DNA of 64,000 nucleotides from Natranaerofaba carboxydovora (GTDB lineage: Bacteria; Bacillota; Natranaerobiia; Natranaerobiales; Natranaerofabaceae): positions 436,501 to 500,500 of the forward strand of contig NZ_CP054394.1 in assembly GCF_022539405.1 (NCBI RefSeq), written 5' to 3'. Positions 37,640-45,649 of this stretch are shown one piece after another; the stretch's first letter is position 1; each line of letters opens with the position of its first letter. The notes beneath the pieces are model-generated. The model searched no databases, was not told the DNA's origin, and worked only from the letters and a program-made list of their open reading frames with translations. A program made the translations under genes and the position numbers.

Positions 37640-39727
37640 ATGGCTAACGGAGGTTGGACTGGAAAGATATTAAGAGTTAACCTTACAGATCGTACAGTTA
37701 CAGAAGAAAGTACAGAAAAATATAAAGATTACCTTGGTGGAATGGGTATAGGATATAAAGTTTTATGGGACGAAGTTCCTGCTGATGTAGAGGCTTTTGA
37801 TGAAGAAAATAAATTAGTATTTGGTGTAGGTCCTTTAACTGGCAGCGGAACGATCTGTAGCGGAAGAACTACCATTGTTTCCTTGTATCCAGGAACACCT
37901 AATCATCTGCCTACAGACAGTCATATGGGAGGTCACTGGGGACCTGAGCTAAAATTTGCAGGCTGGGATTCAATTATTATAGAAGGAAAAGCTGATTCTC
38001 TGGTTTGGTTAAGAATAGAGGATGATAAGGTTACTATTGAAGATGCAAGTAGACTTGAGCAGCAAGGAATTTATCGTACAACCACTGAAATATGTGAGAT
38101 CATGGGGCCAGAAGCTCAAGTAGCTGCTATCGGTCAGGCTGGAGAGAACATGGTTAACATGTCAGTAATAATGAACAGTTGGTGCCATTCTGCAGGCGGT
38201 CATGGCGGTGTTATGGGTTCAAAGAACCTAAAAGCTGTTGGTGTAAGAGGAACTGGAACAGTAAAAGTAGCAGATCCTGCAAAGTGGAGAGAATGTGATG
38301 ACGATACGTTTTATATAATCGGGTCGAACAACCAGGGCGTTGTACCGACACAGCCTCAGTACTGGTCAGAATGGTACGGTAACGGCAGTCGTTGGTATGC
38401 TACTCCTGGAATGACATGGGGAGCAGCTAACCCTCCAGTTGTATTACCAGATACTAATCCTAATTTAGATAATTGGAAAAATACTGTAGGTTATAGGTGT
38501 CAAAAAGCTCAGCAGGATTTAACTAGTGAAGCTGAAAAGTATACAGTGAAGATGGACGGATGCTATTCTTGTCCGATTAGATGTATGGGTGTTGTTGAAG
38601 TGCCGCAGATGGAAGAATATGGGCTGCCCAGATGGGCTGCTAACACATGTCTTGGATGGTCTGGAAGGCTTTCTGCTGGTGGGCCAAGATATATTTCAAG
38701 ACTTATAGGAAAACATTTGGCTGATGACTATGGCACTTGGTGTAACTACGGACAGATATTCAGAGATGTTGTTTGGGCATATGAAAATGGTCACTGGAAA
38801 GAGCACCTTCCAGAAGATGAGTACAATGAAATTCCTTGGGACATGCTAGAAGACGAGAATCCAGAGTTTATGTTTGAGCATTTCAGGAGAGTTGCCTTTA
38901 AGGAAGGTGAGTATGGCAGAATTATGGGTCTAGGCTCGTACTGGATTGCAAAGGAACTAGGTTTTAGTGATGAGTATTATCATGGTGACGAAGATGGTGA
39001 AGGTACGAATATTTGGAATCCTGCGCTAGGTTTTCCAAGGCATCACTCTAGTGAGTCTTATGCACAAGTAGGAGCATTAATAAACATGGTACAGGCAAAC
39101 TTCCATGCCCAAAACCATACACATCAAAACCTAAAGAACTCTGGACTACCAAATGAATATGAGAACAAAGCAGTAAAGAATATTCCAATGGTAGGCTTGG
39201 ATGGAGCAATAGACCCTGATGGACATTATAGCCCGATGAATGAAGCAAAAGCCAAATATGCTAAATTTAGTATAATAAGGAATGTACTGCATGATGCACT
39301 AACTCTATGTAACTGGATGTGGCCATGGCAGGTATCTCCAAGGGAAGATTTAGATTTCATGGGAGACACAGCTATGGAAGCTAAGTATATGACTGCTGTA
39401 ACTGGTGAAGAGTATACAGAGGATGAACTAGATGAAATTGCAGAGAGATTATGGACACTACACAGGTTATATACTCTTAAGAGAGCAGGATATACAAATA
39501 TGAGAAAAGAACATGACGAAAAAGTAGCAGACTGGGTTTTCGACAGAGACCCTGACATGGAACCATTTGAAGAAGGTACCCTTAAAATGGATAGGGATGA
39601 TTTACTTGGAACAGGTCTAGACATGTTCTACGAAGAGATGGGTTGGGATAAAGAGACTGGAATCCCAACTAGACAAACTCTTGAGAGATTAGGACTTAGC
39701 TATGCTGCAGATGAGCTAGGAATTTAA
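37640..39727 (+). CDS. Aldehyde:ferredoxin oxidoreductase family protein, YdhV-like (AOR cassette 1)
   Basis: Tungsten- or molybdenum-pterin enzyme of 695 residues. The AOR N-terminal domain starts NGGWTGKILRVNLTDR and includes GVGPLTGSGTICSGRT near 63-78 and SAGGHGGVMGSKNLKAVGVRG near 186-206. The [4Fe-4S] ligands are C308, C311 and C315 (CYSCPIRC) plus C557 in LTLCNWMW. No signal peptide is present although its partner has a Tat signal, so export would be as a complex. Physiological substrate is unknown. Length and partners resemble E. coli YdhV more than classical AOR. Confidence 0.9.
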   Translation: MANGGWTGKILRVNLTDRTVTEESTEKYKDYLGGMGIGYKVLWDEVPADVEAFDEENKLVFGVGPLTGSGTICSGRTTIVSLYPGTPNHLPTDSHMGGHWGPELKFAGWDSIIIEGKADSLVWLRIEDDKVTIEDASRLEQQGIYRTTTEICEIMGPEAQVAAIGQAGENMVNMSVIMNSWCHSAGGHGGVMGSKNLKAVGVRGTGTVKVADPAKWRECDDDTFYIIGSNNQGVVPTQPQYWSEWYGNGSRWYATPGMTWGAANPPVVLPDTNPNLDNWKNTVGYRCQKAQQDLTSEAEKYTVKMDGCYSCPIRCMGVVEVPQMEEYGLPRWAANTCLGWSGRLSAGGPRYISRLIGKHLADDYGTWCNYGQIFRDVVWAYENGHWKEHLPEDEYNEIPWDMLEDENPEFMFEHFRRVAFKEGEYGRIMGLGSYWIAKELGFSDEYYHGDEDGEGTNIWNPALGFPRHHSSESYAQVGALINMVQANFHAQNHTHQNLKNSGLPNEYENKAVKNIPMVGLDGAIDPDGHYSPMNEAKAKYAKFSIIRNVLHDALTLCNWMWPWQVSPREDLDFMGDTAMEAKYMTAVTGEEYTEDELDEIAERLWTLHRLYTLKRAGYTNMRKEHDEKVADWVFDRDPDMEPFEEGTLKMDRDDLLGTGLDMFYEEMGWDKETGIPTRQTLERLGLSYAADELGI

Positions 39728-39753
39728 GAAAATCCAAATTTTGATATTTGGAG

Positions 39754-39784
39754 ATATCGGGTCCTTTTTAAAGGGCCCGATATA
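39754..39784 (+). terminator. Intra-operon hairpin between AOR 1 and the YdhW-like gene
   Basis: ATATCGGG-T-CC pairs with GG-G-CCCGATAT across a T/A-rich loop. There is no T-run after it, so it is more likely an mRNA-stability or partial attenuation hairpin than a full terminator. Confidence 0.45.
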
Positions 39785-39824
39785 AATAAAGATAAAAATT
39801 TTAATTAGAAGGGGGGAGTGCAAC

Positions 39825-40421
39825 TTGACAGAAGAGAAAAAAAATAATCAACAACAACCAGAGAAAGCATCGGAAGTAAACAAGGAAGTAGATGAAAGGT
39901 CTAAGTTAGTTGCCCATATTAGAGAAAAATCTAACAAAGGTGAGATAGTAAAATATAAAGAACTATATGAAGAACCTTTTTCATATCAAGAAGAGAGTTT
40001 GAAAGAAATCCTTGGAGAAATTAAAAATAATGAAGAGTATGATGATATTCATATTTTAAAAGGCACTAAAGGATATTATTTATACAGTGATCAGGTTATG
40101 AAAGGTCATTATGCTTTGATACTTGCTAAAATGGAAGATAAGGATAACCCCGGACTAATTGCTGAAATGGTAAGAAAGGATTCTAGAACTTACCCTAGAC
40201 CTACTGATGCTAAAACTTTTTATGGCTTTCCGTTTTTTATGAGTGAAGAAGACTTAGAGGATGTCTTAGAAGATATGAAAAAACATCCTGATTACCAGGA
40301 TATTAATGAAGTATTTGCTTCCGATGGCAGCAGATTTTTGTTTTCAAGTGAACACATGAAAGAAAGGCGAGCTAAATTATTAGCTGAGCAAGAAGCAGTG
40401 GACAGGGTTAATTTTCCTTAG
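39825..40421 (+). CDS. YdhW-like AOR-associated protein (cassette 1)
   Basis: Soluble 198-residue protein of unknown function. Two similar halves can be seen: each has an acidic helix followed by a pattern ending in an FxxS/YLYSD-type strand (KGYYLYSDQVMKGHYALILA near 84-103; SRFLFSSEHMKERRAKLLAE near 168-187). The best-conserved stretch with the paralogue at 44431 is DNPGLIAEMVRKDSRTYPRPTDA. Position after an AOR gene and size match YdhW of the E. coli ydhYVWXUT operon, so a maturation or assembly role is likely. TTG 39825 follows GGGGGGAG. Confidence 0.6.
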   Translation: MTEEKKNNQQQPEKASEVNKEVDERSKLVAHIREKSNKGEIVKYKELYEEPFSYQEESLKEILGEIKNNEEYDDIHILKGTKGYYLYSDQVMKGHYALILAKMEDKDNPGLIAEMVRKDSRTYPRPTDAKTFYGFPFFMSEEDLEDVLEDMKKHPDYQDINEVFASDGSRFLFSSEHMKERRAKLLAEQEAVDRVNFP

Positions 40422-40519
40422 AAAATTAATTAATTTCAATATAGTATGTACCAGCTTAATTTAGTATAAAATTGAAATTATAGATATTTAATAAATTAAT
40501 AAGTAAAGCTAGAAATGGG

Positions 40520-41065
40520 GTGGGTGCACTGAGTACAAAAGAAACGATACGAAGAGAAGATTATATCAATATTGAAGTTGAATTAAAAACAAGTGAATTT
40601 GAAACAGATGATTCCAAAAATGAAGCTATTTATGAGAAACTAATGGAAAAGCTTTTTCAAGAGTATTGGTGGGATGTTCCAGATGATATAGTTTGGGGAG
40701 AAGTGGATGGAAGATTGAAAGATTTTGAAAAAGAGATTCGTAGAGATGGGATAAGTTTGATGGATTATGCCAAGAATAAAGGTTTGACTTTAGAGGAATT
40801 CACTGAGGAGATGTATGATGAAACAAAGAAAAGGTTAAATCGTGAAATAATTTTAGAAACTATAGCAAATAACGAAAATATTTCACCGTCGGAAAGCGAG
40901 ATTGATAAGGAAATAGAAAAAGTGGGTAGAAGGTATGGGTACACTAAAGAGGCAGCTAAAGCCCTAATTAAAAGAAATAATGATTTAGATAAATTAAAGA
41001 AAAAAGCACTGTTGATTAAAACAAAGCAATTTTTGATAGATAATGCGAAAGTTAGTATAAAATAA
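40520..41065 (+). CDS. Trigger factor C-terminal-domain-like protein (AOR cassette 1)
   Basis: This 181-residue helical protein resembles the C-terminal chaperone domain of trigger factor: an opening strand, then EAIYEKLMEKLFQEYWWDVPDD, a long helix, LTLEEFTEEMYDETKKRLNREIILETIANNENISPSESEIDKEI near 92-136, and a final helix. The ribosome-binding and PPIase domains are absent. No cysteines are present. It could be a dedicated chaperone for the AOR or polyferredoxin. GTG 40520 is uncertain; CTG 40529 would suit the GGGGTGGG site better. A paralogue is at 45018-45533. Confidence 0.6.
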   Translation: MGALSTKETIRREDYINIEVELKTSEFETDDSKNEAIYEKLMEKLFQEYWWDVPDDIVWGEVDGRLKDFEKEIRRDGISLMDYAKNKGLTLEEFTEEMYDETKKRLNREIILETIANNENISPSESEIDKEIEKVGRRYGYTKEAAKALIKRNNDLDKLKKKALLIKTKQFLIDNAKVSIK

Positions 41066-41090
41066 AAATAAAAATTAAAAATACAAGCTA

Positions 41091-41126
41091 AAAAGGGACT
41101 GGCCGCTTATGGTACAGTCCTTTTTA
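41091..41126 (+). terminator. Terminator after AOR cassette 1
   Basis: AAAAGGGACTG pairs with CAGTCCTTTT around a 13-base loop, with a T-run. It separates the two cassettes. Confidence 0.85.
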
Positions 41127-41343
41127 ATGTTTATAATAGAAACTATCAAATGAAATTTTTAACAAAAAATTTCATAAATTCGGAAGGATTTATTTTAACT
41201 TAAGGTGAATATATAGTTTAAAAGATGAGTAAACATTTTGTAAACCAACATAGTTAGATATTTCACGAACATGTGACTGGAATAAAAAATATTTTAAATA
41301 AAAATTATATTAAAATATTTTTTTAATTTTGTAATTTTATGAA

Positions 41344-41366
41344 TTATCAAAGATTATAATTGATAA
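41344..41366 (+). promoter_or_regulatory. Dyad upstream of AOR cassette 2
   Basis: TTATCAA and TTGATAA are perfect 7-base inverted repeats separated by 9 bases, about 77 bases before the polyferredoxin start. It may be an operator or a hairpin. The 377-base gap 41066-41442 otherwise holds the terminator and A/T-rich sequence with no visible gene. Confidence 0.4.
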
Positions 41367-41442
41367 GGGGGGATGTATTTTATCTATCTTAACTAATTTA
41401 AGTAGGGGTTTTATTATCAAAATTAAAAGAGGAGGGAAAACA

Positions 41443-42087
41443 ATGAAATTATTTGCAAAATGCCTTAATAGGAGGAGCTTTTTAAAAACTAGTGGGGCTG
41501 GTATTGCGTTGACTGCTTTGGGTTTAAGCCTGTCTAGCAGTGAAGTTCATGCTGCAAATGACTTTGATGTGCCTGAAAAAATATTGTCAGTAGATACTAC
41601 ACGCTGTACCGGTTGTAGGAAATGCGAGATCGTTTGTTCAGTATTAAATAGAGGCAACTCAAACCCAAAAACGTCAGGTATAAAAGTTGGTAGAAACTAT
41701 GGTTTTGGACAAGGTTCTTCAAATATGGGGATGTGGAACGGTGAAGGTCAATATGGTAACTTCCGTATAGTACCAGAAACTTGTAATCAGTGTAAAGAGC
41801 CTGTTGTTTGTGCTGATGTATGCCCTCAAGATGCTATAGTTGAGGACGAAAATACGGGGGCAAGAATTGTAAATGAAGATGAATGCATTGGCTGTGAGCA
41901 GTGCGTTAAAGCTTGCCCGTGGGAAATGATAAAAGTAGATCCTGTGGATGGTATAGCTGCGAAATGTAACTTGTGTTTTGGCTCACCTCAATGTGCAGCT
42001 AACTGTCCTACAGAAGCTATTAAACTTATCTCATGGAGAGATCTTTCAGGTAGAACGCCAATTAGAAATTACAGCTCTATACTATAA
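41443..42087 (+). CDS. Tat-targeted polyferredoxin, four [4Fe-4S] motifs (AOR cassette 2)
   Basis: Paralogue (214 residues) of the protein at 36876. The twin-arginine signal is NRRSFLKTSGAG with R10-R11; here the signal ends in SSSEVHAAND, a signal peptidase I type site with no lipobox cysteine, so it should be released rather than lipid-anchored. The four cluster motifs are intact: CTGCRKCEIVC, CNQCKEPVVCADVCP, CIGCEQCVKACP, CNLCFGSPQCAANCP. It precedes the second AOR by 69 bases. Confidence 0.88.
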   Translation: MKLFAKCLNRRSFLKTSGAGIALTALGLSLSSSEVHAANDFDVPEKILSVDTTRCTGCRKCEIVCSVLNRGNSNPKTSGIKVGRNYGFGQGSSNMGMWNGEGQYGNFRIVPETCNQCKEPVVCADVCPQDAIVEDENTGARIVNEDECIGCEQCVKACPWEMIKVDPVDGIAAKCNLCFGSPQCAANCPTEAIKLISWRDLSGRTPIRNYSSIL

Positions 42088-42156
42088 GGTATAGTGTTCT
42101 TTAAATGCGAAAAGTGTGAACGTGATATCAAGAACTTACAATGAGGAGGGTTAGTT

Positions 42157-44217
42157 ATGGCGATAAATGGAGGCTGGACCGGTAAGGTATTAAGGGTTAA
42201 CTTATCAGATGGTTCAATAACTGAGGAAAGTACAGAGAAATATAAAGACTATCTAGGTGGAATGGGACTTGGCTATAAAGTGATTTGGGATGAAGTTCCC
42301 GAGGGTATTAGCGCATTTGATGAAGAAAACAAAATAGTGTTTGGGGTTGGACCTTTAACTGGCAGTGGTGTAGGTTGTAGTGGAAGGACAAATATTACTT
42401 CGTTAATGCCAACTGTTCCTGGCCATCTTGTAGCTGACAGTCATATGGGAGGTCATTGGGGGCCAGAGCTAAAGTTTGCAGGATGGGATTCAATTATTAT
42501 TGAAGGAAAGGCAGATAAGCCTGTATGGTTAAAAATAGAAAATGAAAATGTATCAATAGAAGATGCAAGTTCAATTTGGGGCAATGGTATATTTAGAGCC
42601 ACTACCGAAATAACTCAGATTATGGGACCTGAAGCTCGTGTAGCAGCAATCGGTCAAGCGGGGGAAAATGAAGTTCCTATGGCTACAATTTTGAATGATG
42701 GTAGTCATTCTGCTGGTGGACATGGTGGAGTAATGGGGTCCAAAAAACTCAAAGCTATTGGCGTTAAAGGTAATAACCCTGTTAGAGTAGCAGACCCTGA
42801 AAAGTGGAGAGAGCTTGATGAAGAACTTATGGAAGTTATTGGTTCTAACAACCAGCACGTAGTTCCTACTACTCCTCAGGCATGGGCAGAATATCATGAT
42901 TCAGGTACCAGGTGGTGGGCATATGACGGCAACTACTGGCAGCAGGCAGATCCGCCGATAAATACTGGAGACTGCGATATTTATGCTGATAACTGGAAAA
43001 ACACAATAGGGTATAGATGCCACAAAGCTAGCGATATAGGAGCGGCAGATGGGCAATATACGGTAAGGCAGGGTGGATGCCATGCATGTCCTGTTCGTTG
43101 TCATACTCATGCTAAGGCTACTGAGCTAGAGAAGTATGGATACTCAAGTTATAAATCAAATACTTGTGTAGGTTGGTTTGCTCATACAGCAGGTTGGTGG
43201 CAGGGAGATTCTGCTGATCCGACTATTGCTAGAATGCTTGGATCACAGCTTGCAGATGATTATGGTATATGGGATAACTACATGTTGACTGGTAATACTT
43301 TTGGATATATGTATAGAGAAGGTTTATTTGAAGAGATTCTACCGGAAGATGAGTATGAAGATATCCCATGGGACAAGATGGAAGCCGGGGATCCAGAATT
43401 TTTAATTGATATTTATAAAAGAATTGCTTTTAAAGAAGGAGAAATTTCAAAACTAGGCTGGGGTACAGGAGCAGTAGCAAAAGAATGGGGCATTGCAGAT
43501 AATCCAAAATTCTGGGAAGAAGCTGCAGTATATAATCCAAAGTTATTCTATAGACAGCATCACGCTCATGAAACATACAATCAGGTTGGTGCACTATTGA
43601 ACGTAATGTTTAATAGAGATGCGCAGCTTCATACTCATGTAAACTTATTTGGCTGTGGGCTACCCCATGAATACCATGAGAAGGCTATGGAGCAAATTCA
43701 CATGGTAGGGTCTGGAGATGCAGTTGACGAACCAGGAGATTATACCCCTGTTAACGAATACAAAGCTAAGTACGCTGTATGGAGCATTGTTAGAAACCTT
43801 CTACACGACTCCCTTACTCTTTGTAACTGGATGTGGCCTATGCAGGTATCACCAAGAAAAGAAAGAGACTATATGGGTAATACAGCCTTAGAAGCTGATT
43901 TTATGACTGCAGTAACGGGCGAGGAGTATACAGAAGAAGAACTAGATGATATTGGCATGAAGCTATTTACCTTACATCGTGCATTAACAGTTAAGCAGAT
44001 GGGAACAGTTGATATGAGAAATGAACACGATGTTTTCAGCGACTGGATCTTTGAAGAAACTGATATGGAAGAAGATGACCTACAAGAAGGTTTGACACTT
44101 ATTTATAGAGTAATGGGTTGGTGCGAAGAGACAGGAGCACCAACGAGAGAGTCTCTAGAAAATTATGGTTTAGGATATGTAGCTGATGAATTAGCAGACA
44201 AAAATCTGCTTCCCTAA
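42157..44217 (+). CDS. Aldehyde:ferredoxin oxidoreductase family protein, YdhV-like (AOR cassette 2)
   Basis: Paralogue (686 residues) of the AOR at 37640, with strong similarity throughout the N-terminal pterin domain (NGGWTGKVLRVNLSDGS, GGMGLGYKVIWDEVP, GPLTGSGVGCSGRT). Cluster ligands are C308, C311, C315 (CHACPVRC) and C556 in LTLCNWMW. Between residues 220 and 290 and around 315-345 it diverges from copy 1 (for example HTHAKATELEKYG and FAHTAGWWQGDS), which is where substrate specificity may differ. No signal peptide is seen. Confidence 0.9.
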   Translation: MAINGGWTGKVLRVNLSDGSITEESTEKYKDYLGGMGLGYKVIWDEVPEGISAFDEENKIVFGVGPLTGSGVGCSGRTNITSLMPTVPGHLVADSHMGGHWGPELKFAGWDSIIIEGKADKPVWLKIENENVSIEDASSIWGNGIFRATTEITQIMGPEARVAAIGQAGENEVPMATILNDGSHSAGGHGGVMGSKKLKAIGVKGNNPVRVADPEKWRELDEELMEVIGSNNQHVVPTTPQAWAEYHDSGTRWWAYDGNYWQQADPPINTGDCDIYADNWKNTIGYRCHKASDIGAADGQYTVRQGGCHACPVRCHTHAKATELEKYGYSSYKSNTCVGWFAHTAGWWQGDSADPTIARMLGSQLADDYGIWDNYMLTGNTFGYMYREGLFEEILPEDEYEDIPWDKMEAGDPEFLIDIYKRIAFKEGEISKLGWGTGAVAKEWGIADNPKFWEEAAVYNPKLFYRQHHAHETYNQVGALLNVMFNRDAQLHTHVNLFGCGLPHEYHEKAMEQIHMVGSGDAVDEPGDYTPVNEYKAKYAVWSIVRNLLHDSLTLCNWMWPMQVSPRKERDYMGNTALEADFMTAVTGEEYTEEELDDIGMKLFTLHRALTVKQMGTVDMRNEHDVFSDWIFEETDMEEDDLQEGLTLIYRVMGWCEETGAPTRESLENYGLGYVADELADKNLLP

Positions 44218-44228
44218 TTAATAGATGT

Positions 44229-44268
44229 GGGGCTCTTGCTTCTCTTTGCTTGAGTCCCCTTTTAATTA
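44229..44268 (+). terminator. Terminator-like hairpin after AOR 2
   Basis: GGGGCTC pairs with GAGTCCCC with a one-base bulge and is followed by TTTTAATT. It could lower expression of the two following genes relative to the AOR. Confidence 0.55.
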
Positions 44269-44277
44269 AAATAATGC

Positions 44278-44405
44278 TTGATTTAACTGCAAAAAATTAT
44301 ATAAATAAAGTTTGTTTTTAATTGCAATACACCTTGGTGAAGATACAGGAGAAATAAAGCCTAATGACATGATGTTATTAGCTAATTGAACATAGGAGGA
44401 TATAT
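44278..44405 (-). repeat. Partial inverted copy of long palindromic repeat, family A (copy 4)
   Basis: Read on minus it matches the right two-thirds of copy 2: TTTTTAATTGCAATACACCTT, GAAATAAAGCCTAATGACAT, and the GCTAATTGAAC continuation all align. The far arm is missing. It lies between AOR 2 and the second YdhW-like gene. Confidence 0.65.
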
Positions 44406-44430
44406 ATAAGCTGTAAAAGGAGGGCTTAAA

Positions 44431-44985
44431 GTGAATAACGAAGATAAAGATGATAAAAAAACAAATTTAATTATAGATAAAATTAGGGAGAATACTAGAA
44501 ATAATAGATTAACTTATGTCAAAAACTTTCTTGAAGAACCCTTTAATTTAAATGAAAATGAAATTCTAGAAAAAATAGATAAAGCAAGGGAAAAGGAAGA
44601 AAATCAGGACATAAAAGTACTAAAGGGGAAAAAAGGCTATTATTTTTACAGCAATAAAAGAATGACTAAAGAATATGCTTTAATTCTTGCTGGTTTAGAA
44701 GATAATGATAACCCAGGATTGATTGCACATCATGTTAGGAATGATTGTAAAACTTATCCAAGACCTACAGATAATAGAGTTTTTATGAATTTTCCTTTCT
44801 TTTTGAGTGAAGAAGAGCTAACTGAGACTCTTGAGGAAATGACAAAACATCCCGATTATGAAGATATAAAAAAGTTATATACATCTAATGGAGTTATGTT
44901 TTTATATTCTGACAAACACCTTTCGGAAAAGCGTGCAAAGAGAATAGCCGAGCATAGGGAAGTAATCAGTAAGCAATCTATCTAA
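44431..44985 (+). CDS. YdhW-like AOR-associated protein (cassette 2)
   Basis: Paralogue (184 residues) of 39825-40421. Shared blocks are KGYYFYSNKRMTKEYALILAG near 71-91, DNPGLIAHHVRNDCKTYPRPTD near 96-117, FPFFLSEEELTETLEEMTKHPDYEDIKKLY near 123-152, and FLYSDKHLSEKRAKRIAEH near 159-177. It has a single cysteine. GTG 44431 follows AAAAGGAGGG. Conservation of the same gene order in both cassettes argues for a function tied to its own AOR. Confidence 0.6.
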   Translation: MNNEDKDDKKTNLIIDKIRENTRNNRLTYVKNFLEEPFNLNENEILEKIDKAREKEENQDIKVLKGKKGYYFYSNKRMTKEYALILAGLEDNDNPGLIAHHVRNDCKTYPRPTDNRVFMNFPFFLSEEELTETLEEMTKHPDYEDIKKLYTSNGVMFLYSDKHLSEKRAKRIAEHREVISKQSI

Positions 44986-45017
44986 ATGTTTGATGTTTAA
45001 TCTAGGGGGCGGATATC

Positions 45018-45533
45018 TTGAACAATAAAATTATAGAAGAAAAAATTTTGTTGGCCGATTACAAAAATTTATTTATAAAGTTTGATTCAGAATTATCTAA
45101 TGAGGAAAAATACAAATTGATTATAGATGAAATAATATCACAATCTAAGGTGGAAATACCTGAATCAAAGGTTGTTAAGGAAATGGAAAATACCCAAAAA
45201 GACATAGGAGATGTAATAAAATATCACGGAACAAATATTGTGGACTATCTCTCAGACCAAGGGGTATCTCTTACAGAGTATAAAGATTTTTTGCGTGAGA
45301 AAACAACAAGGAAATTAAGTGAAGAACTGATCCTTGAAAAAATAGCAAAACAAGAGAATTTATTAGCAAATGATAGTGAAGTCGATAAAGCAGTACAAGA
45401 GCTAGCCCAGAAAGAGAAAATTGATAAAGAGAGTTCTTATGAAATATTGAAAATAAGTAACCAATTGGAAGTTATAAAAAGGGCCATTACAATAAATAAA
45501 GTAAAAACTTATCTAATAGATCTTTATGTTTAA
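45018..45533 (+). CDS. Trigger factor C-terminal-domain-like protein (AOR cassette 2)
   Basis: Paralogue (171 residues) of 40520-41065 with the same plan: a short N-terminal strand (DYKNLFIKFDSELSN), then helices with SKVEIPESKVVKEMENTQKDIG, GVSLTEYKDFLREKTTRKLSEELILEKIAKQENLLANDSEVDKAV, and a closing helix VIKRAITINKVKTYLIDLYV. The order matches trigger factor residues after the PPIase domain. TTG 45018 follows GGGGGCGG. No cysteines are present. The identification is from pattern only. Confidence 0.6.
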   Translation: MNNKIIEEKILLADYKNLFIKFDSELSNEEKYKLIIDEIISQSKVEIPESKVVKEMENTQKDIGDVIKYHGTNIVDYLSDQGVSLTEYKDFLREKTTRKLSEELILEKIAKQENLLANDSEVDKAVQELAQKEKIDKESSYEILKISNQLEVIKRAITINKVKTYLIDLYV

Positions 45534-45649
45534 ATAATTTTTAGCTTTAGCAACAGGTTTTAATAGTATATAATATAATTGGAAGAAAAGATATAGAAAT
45601 TTTGATATTAACTAAGTAGAATTTGGTGTAGAAATTGGAGGGATAGACA

